Source: JBJFCE01 sp964437825
GTDB lineage: Bacteria > Bacillota > Clostridia > Lachnospirales > Lachnospiraceae
Direction: 5' to 3'
Length of the DNA: 64,000 nucleotides
Assembly (NCBI GenBank): GCA_964437825.1
Contig: CAYTIH010000008.1
Span: forward strand, 6,531 to 70,530
Positions 26,442-36,450 of the stretch are shown here, in pieces; positions within the stretch are counted from its first letter, which is position 1; the number at the start of each line of letters is the position of its first letter. A model generated the notes under the pieces. It was given only the letters and a program-made list of their open reading frames with translations, did no database searches and was not told the DNA's origin. The position numbers and the translations under genes are program-made.

Positions 26442-28040
26442 TTACCCCCAATCTTCATTCAGCCAGTTACGAAGTAGATTTGCCGCCGCTTCGGGATTCT
26501 CATCGACAAACTTCTCAATCAGCTTTCTGGTCTCGGATTTATCCTCTACGTTAATATCCTCCAGTTCCTCCTGGGTTGACTGAAGCAGGCTTTCAACGGA
26601 AAGTTCTTCGTCTTCCTGCTGTTTTCTCTCTCCACGCATACTGCGCAGTACGACAAAGGCAAGCAGTGCAAGGATAATGATAATAAGCAGAACCTGAAGT
26701 ACATCGGACACGCCGACAGACGAACCTTCCTGATCAATGAACACGTTCTCATCGTAAACAATAAAGGAAACGTTCTCCGCGGGGATTCCTGTAGCGTTTG
26801 CGACAAGGTTTATCCAGTCCTCATCCACTTCCAGCTTGGTACGCCCCGAATTCGCACTCTTATATTCTTCCCAGCTGATCCCGTCCAGAAGTCCCTGTCT
26901 TTTTACATCCTCTTCCTTTACTTGAGTGTAATGAGTCGCCGATACCGCAATGGTAGAAGTAGTATACTTGATCACTCCGGGCGGAATGTTCTGATAGCTG
27001 ATCGATTCGTCCGGAAGATAATTGTTTTCGTACTCCGTAACGGTACTGGAGCTTTCACCGTCCGGATCAATATCATAGGTTACGGTCTCGTCACCGTTAG
27101 AGGTCGTTCCCGGAATACCGCCGACTCCGCTGGTATCTTCTGATTCGTATCTCCGCTCGCTGCTGAGCATTCCCTCCTCGCGTCCGTCCGGCGCACTGAA
27201 TTTATGCTCTGTCAGCTCCGTACTGGAAAAATCCAGATCCAGATTCGGTGCAACCGAAATCACGCTGAACGCTCCGGTACCGCTTAACACGGATCTTACC
27301 TGATCAATCGCCGCATTTTCCACCTGCTGTTTCATCGAGAGCTGACTGCTGGCCACACCTGCGGCGGAGGTGTCTTCCGTGCCCGAAAAATACAGATTTC
27401 CATCGAAATCCATAATCACAATATTATTCGTCGTATCATTTCCGAGCGCCGTAGCGACAAAACGTGCAATAGCCTGGGCGGTTTCCGTAGTTAACTCTCC
27501 GGATAATTCCAGGCTCACAGCTGCATATGATTCTGCTGCATTTGAAATCAGCGTTCCGTCATCTGTCGGAATGGACAAATTAACAACCGCACGCTTTACA
27601 AACTTTAAATTCTCAAGATCCTCTTCCATTTCACTTTGAAGTGCAAGGACCGTTTTCTTTTGCTTATCGGATTCCGTTGTGCTGAGGCCTCCGCTCAGCG
27701 CGTCATCCAAAGTATAGGCATTTGTCGGAATATTGTTCTGTCCGAGCAGCAGACGTGCCTGGGACTCTTGTTTGGCCAAAATTTCGATTTGAAGTCCGTC
27801 TTCGGAAGTTTTGTAGGTCAATGACTCTCCCTCGAGCAATTCTACAACTTCGGCCGCCTGCTTTGTGGTTTCGCAAGTCAGCAAATCCGTATATTTGGGT
27901 TTTGTTAAAAAAGTAACCAGTATAATTACAATCGTCAAAACGCCTGCCGCAGCGCCGCAGATGATTAACTTCTGTTTGACGGAAAATTTATTCCACCATT
28001 CCAAGATCTTCTTTGGAATCTCCTTTAGTTTCTCCTGCAT
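26442..28040 (-). CDS. fliF: Flagellar MS-ring protein FliF
   Basis: FliF assembles the MS ring, the first structure of the basal body. It has two membrane helices (about 24-46, ICGAAAGVLTIVIILVTFL, and about 440-462, VLQVLLIIIILALLAFVVL) enclosing ring-building motifs, including EMEEDLENLKFVKRAVVNLS and the FNPYSERD-like beta-collar. The C-terminal cytoplasmic tail (RKLIEKFVDENPEAAANLL then NWLNEDWG) is the FliG-binding segment. 532 residues, complete. Confidence 0.97.
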   Translation of the reverse strand: MQEKLKEIPKKILEWWNKFSVKQKLIICGAAAGVLTIVIILVTFLTKPKYTDLLTCETTKQAAEVVELLEGESLTYKTSEDGLQIEILAKQESQARLLLGQNNIPTNAYTLDDALSGGLSTTESDKQKKTVLALQSEMEEDLENLKFVKRAVVNLSIPTDDGTLISNAAESYAAVSLELSGELTTETAQAIARFVATALGNDTTNNIVIMDFDGNLYFSGTEDTSAAGVASSQLSMKQQVENAAIDQVRSVLSGTGAFSVISVAPNLDLDFSSTELTEHKFSAPDGREEGMLSSERRYESEDTSGVGGIPGTTSNGDETVTYDIDPDGESSSTVTEYENNYLPDESISYQNIPPGVIKYTTSTIAVSATHYTQVKEEDVKRQGLLDGISWEEYKSANSGRTKLEVDEDWINLVANATGIPAENVSFIVYDENVFIDQEGSSVGVSDVLQVLLIIIILALLAFVVLRSMRGERKQQEDEELSVESLLQSTQEELEDINVEDKSETRKLIEKFVDENPEAAANLLRNWLNEDWG

Positions 28041-28071
28041 CTTACGTTTCTCCCTTACTTCTCAACAAAGC

Positions 28072-28404
28072 TTAAATATTGATCTGCATGATCTCTTTAT
28101 ATGCATCCAGGAACTTGTCCCTGACAGCAACGGTGTATTGTAATGCAGTAGAAGCCTTGGATAGCGCAATCGTCAGATCATGGGCATTCTCGGTTTCTCC
28201 AAGCGCAAATTTAATTTCTTCGTTTTCGGCATCGGACAGATATCCGTTTGTCGTATTAATGCTGTCCATTGCCGAACTCAGCATATTGCTGAACAGCTCA
28301 TGCGAATCGTTTCCTTCCACAGTACTCAGCTGTTTGATTGCAGCTATGCTCTGTTTGGAATTTGCAGACTCAACACTGAGACTCTGTAAACTATGTATAT
28401 CCAT
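28072..28404 (-). CDS. fliE: Flagellar MS-ring/rod junction protein FliE
   Basis: FliE joins the MS ring to the rod and is the first exported substrate. The 110-residue protein has the characteristic C-terminal helices: LTIALSKASTALQYTVAVRD and FLDAYKEIMQINI. The order flgB-flgC-fliE-fliF is that of Firmicutes. ATG start with AAGGAACA upstream. Confidence 0.95.
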   Translation of the reverse strand: MDIHSLQSLSVESANSKQSIAAIKQLSTVEGNDSHELFSNMLSSAMDSINTTNGYLSDAENEEIKFALGETENAHDLTIALSKASTALQYTVAVRDKFLDAYKEIMQINI

Positions 28405-28455
28405 GATTTTTTGTTCCTTCCCGCACTAAGTCAGATGCTTTCGGTGATTCCCCGC

Positions 28456-28899
28456 TTACTGTCCCATCTCCAATGCTTTCAGCGCCATACTTTTGCTTGC
28501 GTTGAATGCCGTTGCATTCGCTTCATAGGAGCGGCTGGCATCAATCAAATCCGTCATTTCCGTAATGGTATTGACATTGGGATACCATACATAGCCGTTC
28601 TCATCCGCATCCGGATGGGACGGATCATAAGTCTTCACCATTTCGGTCCAGGTATCCTCATAGACACCGGTTACCTTCACTCCCTGTCCCGCATAATGCC
28701 TGGAAGCCTGGCTTAATGCGCTGCTGAACGTCGTATGTTCTCCGCGCTCCTCAAAGGTAACCACCTTTCTGCGATAGGGTGTTCCGTCCGAGGTTCTGGT
28801 GGTGTCCACATTCGCAAGGTTCTCCGAAATAATATCCATCCTGTAACGCTGCGCAGTCAGACCTGATGCACTGATTGCAAAAGAATCAAACATTCCCAT
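28456..28899 (-). CDS. flgC: Flagellar proximal rod protein FlgC
   Basis: FlgC is one of the proximal rod proteins. The 147 residues begin with the rod-family N-terminal helix FDSFAISASGLTAQRYRMD and ISENLANVDTTR and end with the C-terminal helix MTDLIDASRSYEANATAFN. Strong ribosome site AGGGGG upstream. It follows flgB by 12 nt. Confidence 0.96.
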   Translation of the reverse strand: MGMFDSFAISASGLTAQRYRMDIISENLANVDTTRTSDGTPYRRKVVTFEERGEHTTFSSALSQASRHYAGQGVKVTGVYEDTWTEMVKTYDPSHPDADENGYVWYPNVNTITEMTDLIDASRSYEANATAFNASKSMALKALEMGQ

Positions 28900-28911
28900 C
28901 GATTACACCCC

Positions 28912-29301
28912 CTATTTCATAACTGTCTGCAGATTCTTGAACTCTGCAGTCATACTTTCCATCAATCCGTTATACTTGATCTGATTCTCCGCCAAATAGG
29001 TACTTTCGGCATCCATATCCACATTATTTCCGTCAATACGGTAGGAATAATCAGCGCAATCCGTATATGTCCTTGCACTCAGCTCACTTGTACGCAGATT
29101 AGCTACCTTTTCATCCATGGTTTTGTATCTGGACATTCCAAGCGCACGATCAAGCTGGGTTTCAAAATCCACGTCCTGCCTCTTATATCCCGGCGTATCG
29201 TTATTCGCCATATTGTTGGCAATTACCTCCTGCCTCAAAGCAGAAGCATCCGCCGCCTTATCGAGTACATTAATATAATCAAATACGTTGCTGTTGAACA
29301 T
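28912..29301 (-). CDS. flgB: Flagellar proximal rod protein FlgB
   Basis: First gene of the fla/che operon. The 129-residue protein has the rod signature NVLDKAADASALRQEVIANN followed by MANNDTPGYKRQDVDF and a C-terminal helix (AENQIKYNGLMESMTAEFKN). The ATG lies behind a strong GAAAGGAGGATTTC site. The 158-bp gap upstream, before the giant secreted-protein gene, holds a sigma-A-type promoter, so the flagellar and pilus loci are separate transcription units. Confidence 0.96.
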   Translation of the reverse strand: MFNSNVFDYINVLDKAADASALRQEVIANNMANNDTPGYKRQDVDFETQLDRALGMSRYKTMDEKVANLRTSELSARTYTDCADYSYRIDGNNVDMDAESTYLAENQIKYNGLMESMTAEFKNLQTVMK

Positions 29302-29383
29302 GAAATCCTCCTTTCAAGACCCTTCACCACAGAATTTCTCATGAATTACCGCCCCATTGCATCATACATCCACGATATTCATT

Positions 29384-29411
29384 ATTATAGATTATTCAGC
29401 CAAAAACACAA
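29384..29411 (-). promoter_or_regulatory. Sigma-A-type promoter of the fla/che operon
   Basis: TTGTGT and TATAAT on the minus strand are separated by 16 bp, about 80 nt upstream of flgB. No sigma-D-type GCCGATAA element is seen nearby. I found no convincing rho-independent terminator for the upstream pilus operon in the 29302-29459 gap. Confidence 0.45.
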
Positions 29412-29459
29412 GCTTTTTCATCAAAAACATTCGCAAAGTCAAAAAATCGTTCAAAAGTA

Positions 29460-32400
29460 CTAGTCCAGATCAAACAGCTTGATCTCCGAAATTGTCAGCC
29501 GGTCAAAGGCTCTTGCCGCAATCATGCCGTCTTTTTCCGATATCAAATCAATCTCGACATAAAAGTCAAAGCTTTCCGCCGCTCCTGCAAGGCTTTGCAG
29601 CGGTACATCCACGCAATAGGAGTTTCCGCTGAGAACCTCATTTCCGGAAACCGGCTGCTGCGAAACCGCATTATAGGTGTCCAGACTGATTTCCCGCACT
29701 CTGACTTCCGCTCCGTTATAAGTAATCGTATCCGAACCGCTGACGTCGCCGATATAGTATCTGACGCTCAGCCCCTTGGTGCCGGAGGCAATATTATTGT
29801 CCTTAACCTGATAGTATGCCTTGTAGGTATCATCCGCCATCGTATCATCAAAAGGAATGCTCACGCTCTCAAGATCAGCCGCATTTACGGATGCATCCTC
29901 TACAATGCGTACGCTCGGATTGCGGATGCCTGCATTATATGCGGCAACAAAGGTATTAATAAAAAGCTTCATCTCATCTTCCGTGAAATTTCCTTCGTGT
30001 CCCACGCCGGTATAGGTAATATTTCCTCTGTTGTAAATGTAATAATTATTTCTCACATCATTGGGAGAATAATCATATACATCATCCCATTCATTCTTAT
30101 TATCTGCGGTAGGTCTCGGTCCTTCAATACTGGAAATGCAATACCATACATTTACGTCCCCGTATCCGTCCCCGTCCGAATCCGTATCCAGATCCAGCTG
30201 ATAATACTGGGCATGGGTATTACTTACAATGATTTCTTCATCAATCAGATACGGATACTGCGTAATAACGCCTTTGTTTACCTGCGTAACACGCGCATTA
30301 TGTCCCGTGTTCTGCGCAAACATCCATGAAGTCATATTCAACCGATTATTGTTTAAGGTTGTATAATTCAGATACTGCTGCGTAGTGATTGCATTCGCCA
30401 TACCCGAAGCAGTAAAGCCCTGTGTCTGCGCTGCCATCTGCTGCTGTCCGCTGCCTGGAGCATAGGCGATATCACTGCCCTTGCGATTGTTCAAAATATA
30501 CTGACTGATAGTATCACTTCCCGTAATATCCCATACCACGCCGTCATCAATCGGATTCTCCACGCCGTCATAACGGTGCTGGGAAATGCCGAATCTATCC
30601 ATGCCGCACAGATCACGAATACTCATGCTCAAAGTACTGGAGTTTCCGGAATCATTGAAGTCCGTAACGCTGTGCACGCCCTCCGCATGGTAAGTCGTAT
30701 CATGCGTAAACATCAGGCTCTTACCCATATCCGCATAGGTTAACAATGCATCAATTGCCGCCTCGGAAGGAATATTCTGATACTTATCATCAAAACCGAC
30801 AATCACCATATCATAATCATAAAAATTCAAATAATCATTTCGTTTGGTGCCATCCGCCCATGAGGTAAGATATCCCCCGCGTTCATCGGTAACATTACGG
30901 ACATCATAATAATCACCCTCGTTTTTGAAGCTGTTTGCAAATTCAATACGATCAATGGCGTCAAACTTAATCGTAAAATCGGGGATACTTGACAGGAGCA
31001 GTTCCCACTCCTGACCGACCTTTTCTTCTGCCTCCTGTTCCAGATTCAGCGTACCTCCGCCGTTATTGATGATCTGCAGTACATGAATGACCTCTTTCCC
31101 GGTGGATGAGTCAATTTCCGCTCCTTCGTCAATCTCATAAGGAACAGCGGTAAGTCCGGTTGCGGAATCATGCACGTGGGTATTTCCCACCTGCGATACC
31201 ATCAGCTTCCAGCCGACGCATCCCACATACCCTTCCGGAAGTACACGGCGGACAATATACGGCGTATTGGCGGACAGTTCATAATGAAGCTGCGGCGCAT
31301 CGCCGTCATTCAGCGGCGAAGACACTCTTGACATAACCTCGCCTGTCTGCGCATTCATCACCACGATATCCGTCAGTTCTTCATTTCGTGTATTATAGAT
31401 ACCGTCACTGTTCTCATCCAAAAACAGCTGAACATGATATCTGGTTGACAGCGGCGTCACCGCACTCAGATTTCCTATTGTAAATTCATAATTCAGATAA
31501 TAATATCCGTCGTTTTCCTTTGACAGATAGGTTGTCTGTTTAATGGCGCTGACCGTACCGGTCTGTGTTCCCCATTCGTTTGTAATGCCAAGATTCTGCG
31601 TAGTATAAGTATATTCTGTCGGCGCAGACAAAAGGTTCAGTTCCACCTTGGGCTTGTTAAGCGCAGCCGCAAAATCAACCGGCTTATCCATTCCCTGGAT
31701 CAGCAGATTGGAATACCCTCTGTCATAAGCCTCTTTTACAAACTGGTACACATAGGAGGAGGAATCCAAAATGCCATGTACCTGATAGGTCGTTCCTCCC
31801 GATACAACGGATCTCGTCCCTACGTTTCCCGTGGTGGAATTCACGCCTTTTATCGTACCGTCCTCATTATAAGCCATAAAGTCACGCGCCAATATGATCG
31901 GATTTCCGGATTCCAGGAAATTCAAAAGCTCCGTTACCTGTTCGTCCAGAATATCGTTTCCCGAATACCGATATTTGACTTCCCACTCGTTTGCACCGCG
32001 TATCAATCCGTCATATCCATAGGCGTAATAAAGATCTCCGACATGTGTATATACCATCCCGTTCATATCAGAGTCATAGTAAGTCGTAAAGGCTGCGGCG
32101 TCAGCGGTCACGTTTCTCATCCAGACCTGGGCAGAGCCATCCCATTTCCATTCGATTCCGGTATTGTCCCTGGTAAAATAGTTATGCGTAAATCCGGTCC
32201 GGCTCTCCGCACTCCAGGCAACCTTATAACCGAGAAATTCGGCACGATACCATGTCCCCTTGGATGCGTTGTACATCCATTTGGTTTTATTACTGTCCAC
32301 ATAGGTATAGTCCTGCGTATACTTTCCCGATGTGGAAGAGGTCACAAACACATTCTGTTGAAACCGGCCCTTTTCCCAGCACTGCGTAGTACCGTTCCAT

Positions 32401-35400
32401 CTCCAAAAATCCTGATTATACTGTGTATAAGTCACAATCCAACCGCCCCAAGAGGTGGCGTAATACATATCGTATTCAAATTCTTTTGAATCCTCCACCC
32501 CATTTGTATAATGATGCCATTTTCCGTCACTGACTTGATATTTCCATATTTCGTTATTTTTTAGAGAGAGCCATTGTTCCTTTCCTGCATCATCCAGCCC
32601 CTGATAAACAGAAGATTGCAAGGAAATATCTTTGTCTCCGTCAAATGCTGCGTTGGTATCCGACGCAACCCATGCCTTTTCTACCATGGAGCCTTCCACC
32701 CACTTTTCAAGTGAAGGATCCCATTTCCATGTGTTGTCCGCATTATAGATTTCCTCCTGCGGTCCGCTTGAAGACGCTGTGTAGGAAGAATATCTTGCTT
32801 CACTTGTCTGTGTTCCGCTGGTATAATACCAGTTTCCGTCCTCACTTCTGTAAATGTATTTTTCAAGAGCCGAAATTTTCGTTCCGTCCTCCAGAGTGGT
32901 ATTGGTTAATACAATATCCTCCGGAAATTCACTGTCCCCGGTTGCCGTAAAATAGCTGCTGTCATCGGCATACTTATTAAACATCAATCCCGTATTCGAA
33001 CCCCAGTAAATGACGTCGTACTGCTCATAAATATCCGATATTTTTCCGCAGAATTCGGCTGTGGTCATTCCGTCTATGATAATGGTCTGGCTTACTTCAC
33101 CGGAATAGGAAATCCAGTCCTTTGCAAACTGCTGCGTTTTGCTTTCCCGGATACTTTCATCCTCTCCGTCGTAGTAATATGTAAAATCACGGCACGGTTC
33201 CAATTCCAGTACTCTGATGGTATCCTTGTAAATAATCGGATCGTATCCCTCGAAATTCAAAATATAGGCTACCGAAACCGCAGGCGTTACATATTCATCC
33301 ATGGACGCCTGACCGGAACCCGTTTCAGAATTTTGATTTTTACCCCTTTCATAGTTTTCCTGCTGAATTGCAGTATATACCTTTGCAAACCCGCCGTCAG
33401 AAACCGCATCCGTAAACTGGCTCGCAAAATCCGCATTGGCAAGCCCGAAAATTCTGCCTGAATCATGCAGCGTATTTTCACCCTCATACGCGGATTTTTG
33501 AAAGGAATCCCCTTTGTAATCAACACAGAAAATATTATCCCTTACAAAGTTGCCTCCGTTTGAGATCTCTACACCGTTTTTTACCGCGTTCCAGTCCACC
33601 TGGGACAAATCTTTGGAATTCAGATCCAGATATGCATTTTCCAAATCGGACTGTAACAGCAGGCATACCAGTCTATACATATTCCGGGGCGTGTAATTCC
33701 CGGCATAAAGTGCATATTCCAAAATCACAGGCGTCCTTTCCGCAGCCGCCCGGCTGAAAATTTTCTGCAGGTTTCCGTTCGAAATATCCGTTTCTGTCTG
33801 ATCGTTTTGACTGTCCAGTCCGTCTCCGTTCACATAGATCAGATCCGCCGCCTCAATGGCGTCTGCCATATCCATATAATGCTCCGTATCATTGGTCCAT
33901 CCGGTATAATTGCCGTCCACCGTGAACGTAATGACTCTGATATTCAGCTCCTTTGCACGGTCCTCTCCCAGTCCGAGAACATAATATTTAAACAGCTCCT
34001 GATTGGTAATCGTCGCCTTCACATATTTCTTGACACTGGCCGGAATCCGATCGATATCCCTATCCCACGTATCCGTATCGGAAGCCTCCGGCGTAACCGT
34101 TACGTCAGCCGCCGAAGCAAGCAAAATATCCCCACAGTCATTCCCGGTATCGATATTTATAAATGATTCACGTAATTCGTTGCTGTTATCCGCCAGCAGC
34201 GCACCATGCTCCGTGTCAATCCTGACCGCCTGCATATTTCCCGCTTTCGAAATCGCCCCCGCAGATAATGCCGTAACCGCTGACGCACTGTCATTTTCGT
34301 TCTGCCCCGATGCGTCCTGCGTCTGCTGTCCGCTCCGGCTTGTGTCCGACTCTTCTGTATCCGCTGCGTCTGACTGCGATCCTGACGCTGCACCGCCGCC
34401 AGAAGTCCCCTGATTTTCGTCTGACTGTGTCGGCGTCTGTGTGCTTGCCGGTAATTGGTTCGATGTACCGGAGTCCGATGCTGTCTGTGTGATTTCCGGC
34501 GTAGTTCCGGGCGTAACTTCCGGCGCAGCAGACGGCACGGAAGGCATAGCAGACGGCGTTACGCCATCCGGATCGTCACTATATGCGACCGTATTCTTCT
34601 CATACACGGCATAAATCGAGGTGTTCTGCGTATACACATGATCATTACCCAGCAGATTGTCAGAATCATATTGTGTCAGAGAAAAACCTAGGAACCGGTA
34701 TCCGTCAACCGAATCAACTGCACTCGCATCCGGCAGGGTAATTTTTCCGTCCTGCGTTTGAATTTCGACAGTCCGCCCGTCAACATATTGATAGCCATCA
34801 ATAGCTCCGTCGTCATTCGTTTCTGCGACTCCGTAATATAATGTAACGGTATATTCGTCTTTCCTTGTATAAACCGCATAAATATCGGTATCTCCCGTAT
34901 ATTCCGTCGCATCTGTCACCTTCTGTGACGTATCCCGCTGGCTTAGGGAATAGCATTTAAAAACATAACCCTCACATTCCCGCGGCTCAGGCAGCGTAAT
35001 TTTCCCGGCTTTCGTCGTCAGAGTCTCAATATACTCCTCCTCATCCGGATATTCATACCCGATAATCGAACCGCCCTGATCCTTTGCCACTGCTCCATAA
35101 TGAACGGTGACCACATACGCCGGTTTGTATACCGCATAAATTGTAGTAGCTTCGATATATTCGGACGCGTTTGTAACTTCTTCAAAAGACTGATCGTCTT
35201 GCCGATAGTATCCGAAAAATTCGTATCCTTCGATCTCGTCTTCCGCCGGCAGCGTAATCGTATGGTTATCTGCAGACGCAGTCCAGACACTGGTATCATT
35301 AGGCGCGCCTTTTATTTCATTACTTCCTGTCAATGTTCCTTCATCATCAAAAACGCCTTCCACAGGATGAATCGTGATCTCAAATCTTCCGGTTTTCTCT

Positions 35401-36389
35401 TCATAAACAGCATACAGGCTGGTATCCTTAGTAAATTCGTACATATTCTCGGAATCGGGCTCGGCCTTTATCCCGTCCGCACCCTCCAGCGCAAAATAAG
35501 AGAACAGATATTGCTTTTCCACCTGCTCAGCCGTATCCGTTTCTGAAAGCGCCTGTTCCACCTCGGACAAATTAAGGCGTCCCCCCGTAGTCTGAAAGCG
35601 CAGGATACCCTCCTTACTATCTTCACCGGCGTAGCCATATACGCGCTCTCCATCCTGCAAAACAGGATCTCCGTTTTCATCCACCTGCGGAATATAATAA
35701 TAGACTGTGATTTCATATTCCTCCACTCTGCCAGGTACAACCGCCGTATCATCCTCAACAAACTGATATGCTATAGATTCATCATCCGTCGTAAAAAGCT
35801 TCCCGTTATAGGAGTCAATCAGCTTTTCCATAATTTCCTCATAGGTCAGAGTGCCATCTTTGGCATCCTGCCTTGACAAACAATAATATCCCGTCTTTCC
35901 CTGATCCTGTGCAACGAAATATCCCAGTACCTCCTGTGCATTTCCATTCTCATCCAGTTCGCCATCGTACCAAAAGCCTTCTTGCAGCATCCGCTCATCA
36001 TCATGAACATTACTATATCTATAGTCTGCTTCATAGGAAAGCGGATATGCGCTCTGATCGCTGTTCTCATCCATCACCAGCAATCCTCTTTCCTGAAGCT
36101 CCTGCAAAAGCTCGCGATGTTCTTCTCCCGACATGCTTTCCAGCCGGTCCGCATAAGGCTCCTGTCCTCCGATCAGATATCCGATGGACGCCTCATCCAG
36201 ATCATCTACGATTTCCAGTATCAGAAATTCTTCGTTATTCTTTATTTTTTCATTCACTAAATCGGAGACGTTCGTGAAGGTTTCATGCGCATACGCCTCC
36301 TCAGAATGTCCCAGTACCGATGCCAGAACAATCACAACCGTCAGTATAAGTGCTATACAGGCACATATCCTTTTCCTATATTTTTTCAT
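29460..36389 (-). CDS. Giant secreted multi-repeat protein of the pilus locus (2,309 aa)
   Basis: Last gene of the pilus cluster, 61 nt after the Ig-domain pilin. A signal peptide (KKYRKRICACIALILTVVI, likely cleaved after AYA at residue 34) is followed by four InlB B/Flg_new-type repeats (about 220-600, each with IYAVY and GYxFxGY-like cores), a Pro/Thr/Ser-rich linker (about 600-720) and about 1,500 residues resembling DUF5057-type clostridial proteins. Within this are a Trp-rich tandem repeat (about 1190-1440), three Rossmann-like segments (ending YDVIYWG, YDMVIVGF and similar) and two Ca-binding-like loops (DENSDGIYN near 1658, DTDSDGDGYGD near 2068). There is no LPXTG, SLH or C-terminal helix, so how it stays on the cell is unclear. 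I start at the ATG with AAGGAAG upstream. Function unknown; an adhesin or pilus-associated role is inferred from context. Confidence 0.85.
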   Translation of the reverse strand: MKKYRKRICACIALILTVVIVLASVLGHSEEAYAHETFTNVSDLVNEKIKNNEEFLILEIVDDLDEASIGYLIGGQEPYADRLESMSGEEHRELLQELQERGLLVMDENSDQSAYPLSYEADYRYSNVHDDERMLQEGFWYDGELDENGNAQEVLGYFVAQDQGKTGYYCLSRQDAKDGTLTYEEIMEKLIDSYNGKLFTTDDESIAYQFVEDDTAVVPGRVEEYEITVYYYIPQVDENGDPVLQDGERVYGYAGEDSKEGILRFQTTGGRLNLSEVEQALSETDTAEQVEKQYLFSYFALEGADGIKAEPDSENMYEFTKDTSLYAVYEEKTGRFEITIHPVEGVFDDEGTLTGSNEIKGAPNDTSVWTASADNHTITLPAEDEIEGYEFFGYYRQDDQSFEEVTNASEYIEATTIYAVYKPAYVVTVHYGAVAKDQGGSIIGYEYPDEEEYIETLTTKAGKITLPEPRECEGYVFKCYSLSQRDTSQKVTDATEYTGDTDIYAVYTRKDEYTVTLYYGVAETNDDGAIDGYQYVDGRTVEIQTQDGKITLPDASAVDSVDGYRFLGFSLTQYDSDNLLGNDHVYTQNTSIYAVYEKNTVAYSDDPDGVTPSAMPSVPSAAPEVTPGTTPEITQTASDSGTSNQLPASTQTPTQSDENQGTSGGGAASGSQSDAADTEESDTSRSGQQTQDASGQNENDSASAVTALSAGAISKAGNMQAVRIDTEHGALLADNSNELRESFINIDTGNDCGDILLASAADVTVTPEASDTDTWDRDIDRIPASVKKYVKATITNQELFKYYVLGLGEDRAKELNIRVITFTVDGNYTGWTNDTEHYMDMADAIEAADLIYVNGDGLDSQNDQTETDISNGNLQKIFSRAAAERTPVILEYALYAGNYTPRNMYRLVCLLLQSDLENAYLDLNSKDLSQVDWNAVKNGVEISNGGNFVRDNIFCVDYKGDSFQKSAYEGENTLHDSGRIFGLANADFASQFTDAVSDGGFAKVYTAIQQENYERGKNQNSETGSGQASMDEYVTPAVSVAYILNFEGYDPIIYKDTIRVLELEPCRDFTYYYDGEDESIRESKTQQFAKDWISYSGEVSQTIIIDGMTTAEFCGKISDIYEQYDVIYWGSNTGLMFNKYADDSSYFTATGDSEFPEDIVLTNTTLEDGTKISALEKYIYRSEDGNWYYTSGTQTSEARYSSYTASSSGPQEEIYNADNTWKWDPSLEKWVEGSMVEKAWVASDTNAAFDGDKDISLQSSVYQGLDDAGKEQWLSLKNNEIWKYQVSDGKWHHYTNGVEDSKEFEYDMYYATSWGGWIVTYTQYNQDFWRWNGTTQCWEKGRFQQNVFVTSSTSGKYTQDYTYVDSNKTKWMYNASKGTWYRAEFLGYKVAWSAESRTGFTHNYFTRDNTGIEWKWDGSAQVWMRNVTADAAAFTTYYDSDMNGMVYTHVGDLYYAYGYDGLIRGANEWEVKYRYSGNDILDEQVTELLNFLESGNPIILARDFMAYNEDGTIKGVNSTTGNVGTRSVVSGGTTYQVHGILDSSSYVYQFVKEAYDRGYSNLLIQGMDKPVDFAAALNKPKVELNLLSAPTEYTYTTQNLGITNEWGTQTGTVSAIKQTTYLSKENDGYYYLNYEFTIGNLSAVTPLSTRYHVQLFLDENSDGIYNTRNEELTDIVVMNAQTGEVMSRVSSPLNDGDAPQLHYELSANTPYIVRRVLPEGYVGCVGWKLMVSQVGNTHVHDSATGLTAVPYEIDEGAEIDSSTGKEVIHVLQIINNGGGTLNLEQEAEEKVGQEWELLLSSIPDFTIKFDAIDRIEFANSFKNEGDYYDVRNVTDERGGYLTSWADGTKRNDYLNFYDYDMVIVGFDDKYQNIPSEAAIDALLTYADMGKSLMFTHDTTYHAEGVHSVTDFNDSGNSSTLSMSIRDLCGMDRFGISQHRYDGVENPIDDGVVWDITGSDTISQYILNNRKGSDIAYAPGSGQQQMAAQTQGFTASGMANAITTQQYLNYTTLNNNRLNMTSWMFAQNTGHNARVTQVNKGVITQYPYLIDEEIIVSNTHAQYYQLDLDTDSDGDGYGDVNVWYCISSIEGPRPTADNKNEWDDVYDYSPNDVRNNYYIYNRGNITYTGVGHEGNFTEDEMKLFINTFVAAYNAGIRNPSVRIVEDASVNAADLESVSIPFDDTMADDTYKAYYQVKDNNIASGTKGLSVRYYIGDVSGSDTITYNGAEVRVREISLDTYNAVSQQPVSGNEVLSGNSYCVDVPLQSLAGAAESFDFYVEIDLISEKDGMIAARAFDRLTISEIKLFDLD
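31990..32810 (-). repeat. Trp-rich tandem repeat encoding region
   Basis: Within the giant gene, five to six degenerate units of about 40 residues share the core W(K/R/M)(W/Y)xxxxxxW: TWKWDPSLEKW, IWKYQVSDGKW, FWRWNGTTQCW, KWMYNASKGTW, EWKWDGSAQVW, with a related YIYRSEDGNWYY before them. The spacing and shared aromatic pattern suggest a beta-propeller- or choline-binding-like solenoid, but I do not recognise a named family. Confidence 0.7.
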
Positions 36390-36450
36390 TCCGATACTTC
36401 CTTTCGCATGCACTTTGTTTCTTCATGCTCTCACTGTTATGACCGAAAAG

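Noticed and set aside
29460..36389. LPXTG or SLH anchor in the giant protein
   Set aside because: The C terminus ends LTISEIKLFDLD with no sorting motif, hydrophobic tail or SLH repeats.
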